64,000 nucleotides of DNA from Callipepla californica brunnescens. Its lineage: Eukaryota > Chordata > Aves > Galliformes > Odontophoridae. The stretch spans positions 186,001 to 250,000 of the forward strand of contig JALIRH010000050.1 in NCBI GenBank assembly GCA_023055505.1, read 5' to 3'. The notes below the pieces were generated by a model. The model saw only the letters and a list, made by a program, of their open reading frames with translations. It ran no database searches and had not been told where the DNA came from. This document shows, one piece after another, positions 25,321 to 37,452 of the stretch. Each line of letters opens with the position of its first letter. Position 1 is the first letter of the stretch. The position numbers and the translations under genes were made by a program.

Positions 25321-28300
25321 ATTCAGAAAAAAAGCCCGTCAGGTATGCTGAGGCAATAACAAATGGGAAGAAATAACACTTTGTGTTAGGTTTATATTTG
25401 ATAGACATAAAACTTGAAAACGTTGTGCTGCACCTGAGGTGCTCTGTGTAGGGTAATTGAAGTGAATCTTGGGCTGCCTTGAAGGACATTTAGCAGCTGT
25501 TCCTGTTTATCTTTCAGCTTCAGAATGGTTTTAAAGGTGTTTTTTATATTTTCCTGGGAAGATCAATTCTGGCAACCTTGTCTTTAAAATGTGCATTTTT
25601 ATGTCACCTGCACTGAATGCAGGAAATCAGAGAATGGCTTCTGTGTTAAATATTGCAGTTCTTCAGTGTACCATGAAAGCAATTCAGGTGGTGTGGGACA
25701 TTTGGCAAAATGATATCACAACACTGATGCCTCTGTTTATCTAAGATGCAAGCAATGAAACTCTCAAGATTGCTAATGCCTCCTCTTAACAAAAGCAATG
25801 AATCTGCTCCACATCTGAGGTATAAAAAATGAAGATGAAACCAAAACAATGCAATTGCAGTTTGGATAGATCAAAAGAAGAGTAGTTTATGTGCCAGCCA
25901 TATACTATATCTCAATTTATCTTTATATAGGTCTTTCCCAGAGAATGTTGCAAAACACTTTATGGGGATGTTTGAAAGCCAGAGGCAAGAATTAATGCAA
26001 ACCTTCAAAATAGATTGTTGTGGTTATGTGGTTTGGGTCCTGAATACAGCATAGGAATTGCTGCAACATATTTCTGTTTCCACTATATGGCTTTTGTAGG
26101 ACATTGGGTGAATCACCCTCTTTTCATATTACTCATAATGAATGTCACTTGCTCTCTCCCTCTTTGCCTTATCTATCTAGCTTGAGAGACTATCTGTAAA
26201 ATGTAAATACAGTACACAAGAGTATGAGATTCCAATCCATATGTTATGCTGTAATCATAATTACTGAAGTAAGAGACTCATGATATTGGAGCAGTGGAGG
26301 ATGTATTGCTGGGAACAGAAACGTAAACTTATAGCAAATTAAGTAAAAGATTGAGGAGGGAACTGAATGGGTTTTGGATCAGGCTTCAAAACTAATTGAG
26401 AAATATACTGCTGCTGCTGAGAGTCAGTAACAAGACAGACAATGGCAAGAGACACTGAAATTATTGGAAAAAACCCACAAAACAGTAAACCGGTAGAAGA
26501 GGAAAGTACATCATGCAAAGCTGTCAGCTTGATGCTCTGAGCACTGAGCAAGAAACAGTGACTAAAAACAGGAGAAACATACCACCACAAGGAGGCTGAA
26601 AAAGGTGTAGAAAATAAGAATACAAAAACATAATGGGATGTTGCAGACATTCTTCCTGAAATACAAGCCAAGAGACTAGATTTGGCAGCAGCTGAAAAGG
26701 AGAAGGAAGAATAATTTATTGTGAACTTTTCAGTGTAACAAGAATGTCCAGCTGAATGCAAGAGAAGACTGAAAAACTACAGCAATGGCTTCAGATGTGT
26801 GGCCAGCAAGGTCAGAAACAGCAAAACCATTTACTTGCAGTGCAGTGGGATTTCATGCCAGTGATAATGAAACAGTAATGCGTACACTGGAAACTGATGA
26901 CTATGGATATTTCAACAGCAGTCACCAGCACCTCTCCAATACCGAGTCTATATCGGTTATAACTGCATTGATAAGTGGTAATGCTGCCCTACTCCCTGCC
27001 TCCACCCAAGACTGTCAGCAGTGGAGGGAATTAATAGCGATGATGATAAGAAAAGGGATTAATGATCTCAGAGGTGCGTGTTGAAAAACAGGGATAAATA
27101 CAATCTGGAAGGTATGTCAGCATGCATAAGAACAAAACCTTAGATATAGGTGATTAGCTTCAAAGAGGCAAGGGGATCAGCATGAGCATTTCTGTTAAGG
27201 TATGATTTATGTCTATGCCTTTGGAATGTCCAGTATAAAGGATCTTCAGCAAACACAGGAAATGAATACCTCTCACCACTCTATATATTTTGGAAATTAC
27301 TACATAAACTGTGTCTTTCTAGCAGGTTTAAATTTAGGATTTCCTAAATAGTGACTTCCCTGGTTAATGAGAAAGGAAACTATTCATCAGGTCAGTTCCA
27401 GTGTTTGACAGTTTTCTCAAGTTAAGCACACCCTGGACAGTATCATTAGCAATACACCATATATCTTTTTAATTAAAAAATTGATCCTGAGGTTATGCTG
27501 CCAAAAAAAATTAAAATACTTCACATTATTTCTTTTCCAAAAATTAATATAAGAAACTTTATAATGAGGGGGTCATATTTTGAGACACAGGTTGTGACTG
27601 CTTCTCCATCTGTGGATTTGTGTGAGTGCTCTGATTTGGGAACAACTGTCAATGCAGCACCCAGTTCTACAATTGCTGCTGTCCTCCACAGCAATGTTAC
27701 TAGGCAGGAACAAGAGAGAAGTATGTTGGTTTTCCTAACTGAGGAAATATAGGTCAAGCAAATATAATAAGCAGCCTTTTTGTTAAGCAAAACAAAACAG
27801 AAAGCCTGTCCCTCTCTGCTCTTAACAACTCAGCACCTGGTATAGAGGTTTGTTTGAAGTTTGAGGAAGTTTCCTTTCATGCTACTGCACAGTACCAAAT
27901 ATCACAGAAACATCATGAGGCTTCCTGCATTTTGGAGAAGCTCAATGAATTGCTGTGCTGTAAATTTAGTTTCAATGTAGATTCACTCTCTGTAGAATTT
28001 TTTGTTCTTCTAGGACTCTCACTCACCCAAACACACAAAAGCAGATTTTTCCTCACACCACTCACCTTCTGTCCATGTGTAGTGAGATAATGAAAATTCC
28101 CACTCAGAAAAAGACTTTTGGTTACGACTCTGCTCTGCATCGATGCCTGGTGCCTGTTACCCCAGGTCATATCTAATGAAACAGCCAATGAGAAACATCA
28201 AAACAGACACTGTCCCTCCAAGGGGGAGAACCTTTTCCAAATATGTTTCAACCTCTTCGTGTCATGAACTGTAGCCTGACTCCCCATGCAACCACTCGTC

Positions 28301-28501
28301 CTGTTCTAATTTTGCTATATAGTTTTTTTAATCAGTCTTCAATCTCTACCTTAGCATCTTGAACTCATAAAGCCATATGGTTTGCTGTCATTACCAAGTG
28401 CCTGATGACTCTTGCACCAGCCTTCAATTCACAGAGCAGAGCAGCTGATACTAAGATCACAATTAAGAAGCCGACAAAACCTTAAGTCAGAGAACTTGAA
28501 G

Positions 28502-28531
28502 CTATTTAACTGAGGACTATTTAACTGAGTT
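28502..28531. repeat. 15-bp tandem duplication
   Basis: CTATTTAACTGAGGA is followed by CTATTTAACTGAGTT. The copies differ only in the last two bases. Confidence 0.88.
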
Positions 28532-31385
28532 CTGAGACTAGCACAAATCTAACCATCATGTATTCCTGAAAGATCCAATTTCGCCAGCTGCCTAAGCCCA
28601 CACTCTGCACTCACAGCTATCCCCTTGATTTGCAGTCAACACTTCTGCTGTTCAGTTGTAGGGATGACTGTGGATAATTATGGTACAGTAATGCAGAGAT
28701 CTTTGGTTGAAAAGATTCATATATATAATATACGTAGTTATTAAAAAGGGGTGGGGGGTTACAATTATTTGTTAGTCCACGAAGTGGAGTTTGAAACTCA
28801 GCACTGAGAAGAGGACCAAAAATGATGTGTGAATGCTCCTTACTCCATCTCACAGAGTAGAAATAATAGTTTAAAGTTAACCAGACAATGCTTCCTTCCA
28901 GGGAGTCTGTGACAGCTCTTTCTGGCACGCTCTCTCTCACAATTACATCACTGTATTTCAATTAATCACAAGAATTCCAAGTCTGACACAGGGAAGGTCA
29001 TATTATCAGTAAGGTATTCATGAATAGTAGCTGGGTCATTTGCTTATTTACAATTATATAGCAGCTTTCATAGAAATTAATCTCAAAGTTAAAAACAAGA
29101 TGATATATTAAGAACATGAAAGAAACACCAAGTCCAATGCTGAGTTTAAAGACCAGCCTGAAACAGTCATTTGAAGATGAAATTTCTATAGTTATGGGAC
29201 ATTTCAAATTAGCTTCTTTCTGCAGCTTTTAATGAAAGAAACATGTTTTTACAAAATACTCAAGACCAAATTGAATTGAAGAAATAACTGAGTGCTGGTG
29301 TTTAGATATATTCTTGAGAGAGTTATTGCAGCAGTATGCTCCGAATAATTATTTGCCATACAAAATAGTATTAATACTAGATATGGCTTGGATGCAAAGG
29401 ACCCGTGATACAGCACTTCCAGAAACCACGGTTGTGGTCATCCTAAGGAATTCTAAGACGTAGTTTCCTACCAGCTCAAGTAAGGTCTCTCACAGCTTGG
29501 TCATCTGCTTTCTTCATTGACTTTACGACTAACAGAAAGATGTCAAGTCCATCAATCTCACAAGTTTGCAAGTAGAATCAGTAAATTAAACTGAGTAATT
29601 TGGTGTCAATTTAAAATGTTTCAAGATTACTGAATCTGTAGCTATTCATGTAGAAATTGTTGAACCAGAAACGTTTCCCCAGCTCATACTGGTGATTCTG
29701 TTTCCCTCTCCTGCCCCCTTGATTTCTTCTTCCACTTTCTGTCATTCTAAACAAAACTAGTCTTTTTTTCTGAAACTTGTATACATTAAGTTCTTCCAAG
29801 AAAAAGCTATTTCTATTAGGCAATCCTTTTCCTTCCTCTTCTTTTAATAATTATAACAGGGACAGAGACCCCAAGGTTAGTGTGTACTAATGAGATGATT
29901 CAGAAGATATGACTGAAATGAGACTCAGTGTGACACAGCTGCCTAGAAAAAAAATCTACTGAGCAAAACATACTGGGGTAATCTAGTATCTCAGTTTCAG
30001 TGCTGTTACCATGGTTTCTATACAAAGACTGGACTGCTTTACAATTAACTTCCTTGTGATGACAAATAAAAGGAATACATGAAGTAGGATAATAAAATCT
30101 TAGATGACCTGTCAGAAAGTCTAGTTACAGCTGCAAGTTGCTACTTACATTCGACTGTGAAATGACTTATATGGATAGAATGTAAAATGATATATTCTAA
30201 ACATGATTTCTACCTATTGGGTTTCCCTTGCTTTCCAATTTTATTTTGCTGTGGTGTAAAAATGATATAGAGAAAGAGGAGAGTAGTTCAGCTAATACAA
30301 ACTGTTTTTCTAGTTTTAATAACTCTCATAATAAAGTCAGTCTGTCAGTCCAGTGTAGGATCACACTGTATTTCATTCAATAGAATGGCCATAGCTCTAT
30401 TGTTTTAATCACTGCTGAAATTCAGATGGAGCAATATGTACAATATTAGTCACGGCTGACTAATTTATTTACTGAGCTTTACACTGTAGCAGTTTGGAAG
30501 TAGGATGGAAAGATCCTGAAGCTAAATGTGAATTCTGGTTACAAATCCAAGCTTTATCTATACACGTTTGACTTAATTAATTTATATAATGAAATCCTAT
30601 TAGCTAATTGAAAACCTTTTCATAAGGTAGAGTTCTTAATTTTGGGTAAACCGAAACAAAGTAAAATGAATTTTCAAAATCATACATTTAGTTCTCATTA
30701 AACTAATGGAAATACCTATCTGACATGTAGAAAGCAACAAGACTTTCAAATCAGCATGTAAAAGCCAAATAACTGACTTGAATACACATGTCCCCACAGA
30801 GGAGATAGGATTGCTGGCTGTACGTAACTGGAACGTTTTAAAACTCTCTGCCATTGCAATTTTATCATTTTAATTATCCAAATGCAATTAAAAAAATCAG
30901 CTGATTTTGAAAACCCAGCCTACTGATAACAGCTCATAAGAACTCAGCCAATCTAGTGATTGTGTTGAAAAGGGTTCTTTTTCCTATTACTTTCTTCTTC
31001 CCTTTCCACGAGCTGACCCTACAGGCGCCTACCCTCAATATGATAGAGTTCAGCAGGTGCAACCTCTGATGAAAGGTAAGTAGAGAAGACATGATACAAG
31101 GGACAAAGTAACTCTTCACGATGGTGGTAAGCTACAAGATATTTGGAGAAAACTGCACTCAGTGATTTTTGTTTAGTTTTTGGAGCATATGTTTATGGCA
31201 TAGTTCTGTCTGAAATTTGGGAAAATTCCTTAAGAAAGAGATCTGCACTAAATTATTTGTAGTTAAAACACAAAATAGAGTATTAGTGAACTAATCAGGA
31301 TCACAAAGCATATCAGAAATGAAAATCCAGAGGCATAAAACCTATTAAGTAAGGAAGCATTATATAAGGTGAGTTGATGACTTAC

Positions 31386-31503
31386 CTTAAAGGAGATTTC
31401 GTACTGCTCTCCTCCCCATATTTCCAGTCCTGGATCATAGCCTCCCAGTTCCCAAAACCACTTTCGGTTAACAGCAAATAGACCTCCAGCCATCACAGGG
31501 GAC
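31386..31503 (-). CDS. GALNTL6: GALNTL6 internal exon, WGGE motif of the catalytic domain
   Basis: This 118-bp exon contributes one base (G, completing GAG for Glu from the previous exon) plus 39 codons, and ends in phase 0. The acceptor is TCTTCAG before GTCCCC and the donor is AAG followed by GTAAGTC. The protein is [20 protein letters not shown] followed by [19 protein letters not shown]. This is the Gal/GalNAc-T signature region. In studied family members the Glu of WGGE sits at the active site, and it is kept here (residue 32). The next residue is Gln where most isoenzymes have Asn, a mark of the GALNT10/17/L6 subgroup. No stop, frameshift or missing key residue is seen. The exon begins one base into a codon, which fixes the acceptor exactly, because only this choice joins F-E-S in frame with the upstream exon. 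Confidence 0.95.
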
Positions 31504-33505
31504 CTGAAGAGTTAAGTGAAACAAATTGTGAATGACTGGAATGCTGTGCTTGAAAAATGGAAAAGATTGACAATGTGCATAGAAAAACAGTAATTAAGAT
31601 ATTAGAATTGTGTGTGTGCATGTGAATGCAGATGCATTCAGTTACCTTTTCTGCAAACATTTACCTTTATTGACCCCTGTTGAGAAATAGGCAATGTGGT
31701 ATGAACATAGATGTAGGGCATGCCAGACAGTCTTCTAAATACTCCCTTCCTTAAGACAAATTCTGTTCATTACTGAACAGGCCAATCTAACAGCAAAATA
31801 AAGGGACTTTGCAAACATGATTAATTAAGTCCTTGAACAAAATGTGAAACAACTCATGTTTGAATGTGAGCAAAACTCCTCAATTCATTTCAGCCTCACA
31901 GGTGCAGGCCAGAAAAAGGCAATAGTAGATAGCTACAGAGCTACTGCTGGGAGTTAAACATCTGCTTTTCCACAGGAGCTTCTAAAACTTCTAAAATTTG
32001 CCTCACAGTGGTAATTTACCACCATTCCATGAATAAACATGTGGAACTTGCTTGGATTACTTTAACTCATCCTTTTCCACAGACAGCATAGAAAACAAAT
32101 GAGATGTTTAATGTTAGTATTAGCAGATATTCATAAAAGGTGCATTTAAAATTTATAAGCATGATTTTTTTCAGTATGAAGACAATGATGTTTCTAATGA
32201 AGTAAGTACACTGAGAGATCTTGGGATTTTTATATTGTTCACTGATTCATTGAACAGGGATACAAAGAGATCAACACTGAATAGGAAAGAGGTAACAGAC
32301 CGAAGAAAGTTCAGTACAGCTGCTCCACCAATTCTGGTTGACACTTGCCTTGGATGTTTTAGAGCAAGGTTATGAAAGGAACACGTTTCTACTGATGGGT
32401 GGCCAGCAAGTGGAAAGCTTCTGGTGGAACTTGCTAATCAGAGAATAGACATGAAACTGGATATTATGCTATGTGTAGCACTACAGCCCCAATGGATAAT
32501 TATCTCACCTGGAGACGTTTCTTTTCTAAATTATAATTGGCAGCTTGTTAGTGGAAGTGGAAGCAGATAGTACAATCCCTGAAGAACTGACTGTGGCATT
32601 ATTTGCCACTGATTTAGGATTTGATAACAAAATAGGGCTGGGAAGTATTTCAGTAAGCTGGATGTTAATTAACAGGGTATCAAGTTAATGGAATAATGTT
32701 CTGCCTATTTTCTCTATCTTCTCACTTTTTATAATGCTATCTTTTATCTAAGCCAAAACAGCAAACAGACAGCTGGGTGGCTTCTGCCACTATTGAGATG
32801 ACGGATCCCTGCAAGCATGAATGTCATAAAATAATCCTCTCATCTGCATTCATAGTAATGAAAAAACTCACAGATATTTCACCTTTCACTTCCAATATGC
32901 AATCTAAAACATATATATAACTCACATTGTACATCTTTTATTAAACTGTTCATTCTCATGACTGAGGAGTTCTGTTTTTAAGAGATTAATTGCATTTTCC
33001 TTTAGAGATTATGTTTCTAAAAGTGCACAGTAGCTTTGTGAAACAAAGCTGAAATATTCTAACTGGCAAGGCTGTGCTCTGTAACATAGACTGTATGTTA
33101 ATACATTTCACTTTTATTGACATTGCTTAGCTCAAATATTGACTGTTTTTTTTTCACATATGAATAAATCAAATTGACTTTTTATAAGAAACCTTCCCCT
33201 GGGGATTCTTACTACTACAATACATGTTCCATTCCTAACAACATACATCTAATTACAAGGTAGCCTTTGTGTCTTCAGGTTCTAAATAATCAAAACAAAA
33301 TATCCTTTTATAAAGATGGAATTGCATGGTAAATATTAAAAACTTAATCATTATGGGCAGAAGAAATGAAGTCCCAGAACTCACTGGGGAAATGCAGGTT
33401 ATCTCTAATTCTCTTACTTTTAGTAACTTCCATGAGCATTTCTCTTGGCACAGTGAATGGCTTAAGAAAATGTCAATCCCCTCAAGTGAATCCGATAGAA
33501 AAAGA

Positions 33506-33529
33506 CAAAACAAACAAACAAACAAAAAA

Positions 33530-33570
<41 letters not shown>
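33506..33570. repeat. (AAAC)n followed by (AC)n microsatellite
   Basis: AAAC units at 33506-33525, an A run, then 19 AC dinucleotides at 33533-33570. In the GALNTL6 transcript the main tract is a UG repeat. ORFs through it with poly-HT or poly-VC runs are artefacts. Confidence 0.98.
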
Positions 33571-33575
<5 letters not shown>

Positions 33576-36500
33576 CCAGAGACTTAATAGCAATATATTT
33601 GGCAGATACTTACAAATGATACTTTAAAACTAATGTATAGATTTTCCAAGGGTAAAACTGAGTAAAGAAACCCCTTGTTATTTATGTGATGGTTCACGAA
33701 ATTTCTGAAGCTTGATTATATTTAGTAAAACTACCAAACAAGTGACTGGAACAGCAGCAAACTCATATTTCTTGCATTCACTTCAAAAAAAAAAAATTAA
33801 AAAATCACATTGCATTGCTGTGTTCATACTTATTCACAGTATGTTCTGTCACTTGTTGGTTTGCAGGGAAAGAGATGGAGTGGACAAAACAGGATGGGTT
33901 TCTGTTTCACAGTGAAGATGGATGAGCAAAGTAAGCTTTGTGGGCCTGACCACTTGGCACAGGATTCTGTCCTGTGACACAAGCAGTTACTGCCAAATAG
34001 GGCTTAAATTATCTCCAAAATAGGAAGACTGGAATCCAGTCCTGCAATCTTGACTGATATGGGAAGTTCTTATGTAGTCAATAGGATTACTCACACAGAT
34101 GATAACTGTACTGAGCCCGAAAGAGAAGAATTACTGTCTTGTTTAATGGCTTTTATATATGAGTAGAAATGTCAAGTACAAAGCTATGCTTGTAGAAGAC
34201 ATTTTTCATGAAACATCCTACTCAGCCACTTAAATAATCAGACTTGAGCTACTGTAGCATAATATTATGTGAGTAATTATACTGGGAAGCTGTAAAAAAA
34301 TTCTAGTCAAAGACTTCAAAGGACAAGAACTCCCAAAACATCAGAAAAGCTGGAAAGGCTAAGGTCGCTAAACTTTCAAATAGTTATAAAATCCTTCCAC
34401 ACGAAAAGTACTCGCAAACTCACTCAGAAACAATACTGCAAGTAGTATTCAGCTGATCAAAAAATGGCCCAAGATACCGCTTTTCTCTTAGCACCAATGG
34501 GTGTGCTTGGACAAAAAAGCAGTTTGATTTTTCAGAGCACAAAAAAACCCAAGTTATTTATCACAAAAAGAAGATACGCTGAGAAGTCAGGAAAATACTT
34601 AACACGAAAAGATAGCTTACATATGTAGTAAGTATACTAGAAATAATGTTACTGTAGCTTAACTGTAGCCAGTGAAGAATTTTCTGATGTCTCATAATTT
34701 ACATACAGAGGAGGAAGAGATCATCCATGAATTTTCAAGGTAAGAGAAAGGTTGACACTGGCTTAAAAGCAGCAAGAAGTTGCATTAAAAAGAAATGTAG
34801 AACATTGCAAATAAATGAATGAACCGAACATCAAGGCTTGGAATCATTAAATTGCAAGGAAGAGAAGCTTTGACAACAAGCCTGAATGCACCTGGAAACC
34901 ACTGTGCTAGATGAAGCATGCCAGTAGGTATGCTAACATTCAGACTAGAAGCTGACCATTACAAGACACATATTTTGTGTCAGATAATGTCAGTAGGTGA
35001 ATGCAGGCTTGTGTCATCCATTATTCAACCTAAAGAAAAAGTTATACTGTGTATTGATCATTGACCAGTTGACATGCTGCTGTGTACTGGGGTGCTTTGG
35101 AAAGGACTGAGAGAAATTACCTACCTGTAACAGCTGAAGCTTGAAGAGGTATAGTATCACATCCAGACAACAGTGTATTACACTACATATTTCTTCATAC
35201 AGTTCAGACCTATTAAAGACTGCTGCACTGCTGAATAGAAGCATCAGAAAAGTGTGTCCATCCCATGCAGGACACATTAGACAAACTCCCCTTCAGTGCT
35301 AAGCTTACTGGCATGCAGTCCAAAAACCTGGCTACATGTCAGCTGATAACAGGTATTGGTGCTGGGTCTTACTGACCTTGTGGAGCAACAGATGTGACAG
35401 AGGAGGACAGATGAGGGAGCCTGTGGGGCTGCTGGCACAGTGACAGTCATAGAAATGAGTGGTGACTTACGGAGCAGTGCTCTGAACTGGGCTTGTCCAC
35501 TATTTATAGTGAATGTCAATGTCTTGTTAAATAAGGAGTATGCACCTCCACCCTAAGGATACCATAGGACAGCTTCTCAAAGGAGTGAAAAGATTCAAAT
35601 ATTTTGTTCCAGAGAGGTGGTGCTCTCTGTAGTTGTGATAGTCCACCAAATATTTCTCAAGCAAACAACAGAAGCTGATGCTATTTCTATATAACAAAAA
35701 GGTCTAATACAACTGAAAAATAAAATCTTATATATGTGAGAAGTAAGAGACAGAGATATGGACACTAACAAGAAATGAAGTGGATGCATAAAAATGAAGA
35801 TAAGTTGATCAAAAGGCTGCTGGTTAACAGGATAATAATACAAATGACAAAGTATGAACTTAGAGGCTGCTTCAACTGACAAACTGAAAGACAATTTCTA
35901 TTTATGAATAGAAAACCATGATGTAATTGAGGTCAATGCAGCTAAGACTGACATCATGGAATTTTTCAAGAAATAAATTAAAAAAGAGGAACCTTTTATA
36001 TACTTCACTGTTTAAACAAGTACATTAAAAAGATATTTAATGATTTTAAACTATACTGAGTTTTTTACGTAGAATATTTCTGTACTTTACTGTTTCCTTG
36101 TATCTTACTGACATCTATTTTAACAAGATGGTTATGAAACTTCTCCCTTTATTTGATGAATCTGTGCCCCATTTCTAACACAGTTTTTGTAAAACACTGT
36201 ATCTCCAATGCCCATGCATCTTTAAATATGTGTCAGACCAGTTATCTACAGAAGGGGTATGTCTTTCAGTTGACTTGCTCCACAGAAATACTATCTGCAC
36301 CTCAGCGGTTCATTCATTGTAAATTCAAAGCTATCATCACAGTACACTGTGAGCTACCAGCTGTTCTTTTCCTTGTGATGTATGTTAATTCTGCAGTCCT
36401 GAATATTTTTGGTAAGATATGACAACAACTTTCACAGAGCAAACTGAGAGAAGCATTTGTATTGCTGTTTTCCACTGAGCAGAGACTGATGCATTGTCAT

Positions 36501-37107
36501 TGCCCCATTGTCACTGTTAAGTAGATGGAATATAATGATAATTTTCCTTCCCTTATCTCTGTATCCACCATACCTACACTGAATACCTGTGTATATGTAT
36601 GCTTCATACCTATTTTCTCACTGACACACAGTAAACTACTTTATTGGTGATAATTCATTTAAGATAGGAGTCCTTTAAGAGGCACAGAACTAAAATTTCA
36701 CCCATGCTCACTCCTTTGCCAAATGTCCTCCTGATTTTTTTTATAAAGCCATTTCTGAAGTATTCAGCCTAAAAAAAGTGATTACTCTTAGGTTAGCACA
36801 AAAGGACTAATGTGGTAATTATAAATATCCTCTTTTTTAAGCAGTCCTATTCAAATTCAGTCTTTCTCTTCAATGTTGACAACAAAAATAATTCCCTTTT
36901 CCAACAGTAGAGAAGCTTTCAGATTTAGTAGCTCTGCTATATTTTAAGTTCAGGTAACAACTTTCCTAGGCAACACATACTTGTGCAAGACAAAGTGTCA
37001 GAGCATTGGCTATGAAGTACAGTATCCACAAGTGATAGTAGCTGGTGGAAGCAGGTTGTGACAGCCTCATAAGATTTCCTTAACTCTTTGCCAGTTCTTA
37101 GGCCAGA

Positions 37108-37452
37108 AGGCTAAGATTGAATGTGAGCCAGCAATGTGCCCTTACTGCTAAGACTAATACAGTGATATACTGCCAGCAGGTCAAGAGAGGTGATCCTTCT
37201 GCTCTGTTCAGCATTGGTGAGGCCACATCTGGAGTACTGCATCCTGTTCTGGGCCCCCAGTACAAGAGAGACATTAACGAGTCCAGCGGAGGGCCACCAA
37301 CATGATCAAAGGTCAGGAGGTCTGGTGTATCAATGTCTATAAAGACCTGAAGAGAGGATATGAAGAAGATGGAGCCAGGTGCTTGTCAGCGGAGGTAAAA
37401 GAGGCGATGGATGCAAACTGCAACAGAGGAGGTTCTACACAATCACCAAGCA
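37108..37452 (+). mobile_element. CR1 LINE fragment, late RT ORF
   Basis: Plus-strand fragment. The translation contains NVSQQCALTAK, then [15 protein letters not shown], matching the C-terminal part of the CR1 ORF2 protein. Downstream come GAGAGGATATGAAGAAGATG and a degraded AGAGGAGGTTCTAC block. It stops before the CR1 3' UTR, so it is truncated at both ends. No intact ORF exists. Confidence 0.85.

Larger units (their letters stand above)
22162..31385 (-). other. GALNTL6: GALNTL6 intron, about 9.2 kb
   Basis: The intron lies between the WGGE exon and the catalytic-loop exon. Its main features are the AAGAG pentanucleotide tract (25187-25320) and a mildly CpG-enriched patch (about 23840-24480). 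No transposable element was recognised, and 25330-31380 shows nothing I can name apart from a 15-bp duplication at 28502-28531. Confidence 0.85.

Noticed and set aside
25001..25489. 162-codon open frame on the minus strand, the longest in the window
   Set aside because: Its core is the AAGAG microsatellite read as repeated SSLLF, with low-complexity flanks. No domain is visible.
26339..26761. 140-codon open frame on the minus strand
   Set aside because: The hydrophobic, Ser/Phe-rich translation resembles random AT-rich sequence. No splice-supported link to GALNTL6 and no family match recognised.
26785..27084. 99-codon open frame on the plus strand with fairly protein-like composition
   Set aside because: No known domain, no promoter and no neighbouring exon. 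Conservation would be needed before calling it a gene.
33253..33619. Open frames with poly-Cys-Val or poly-His-Thr runs
   Set aside because: These are translations of the AC microsatellite.
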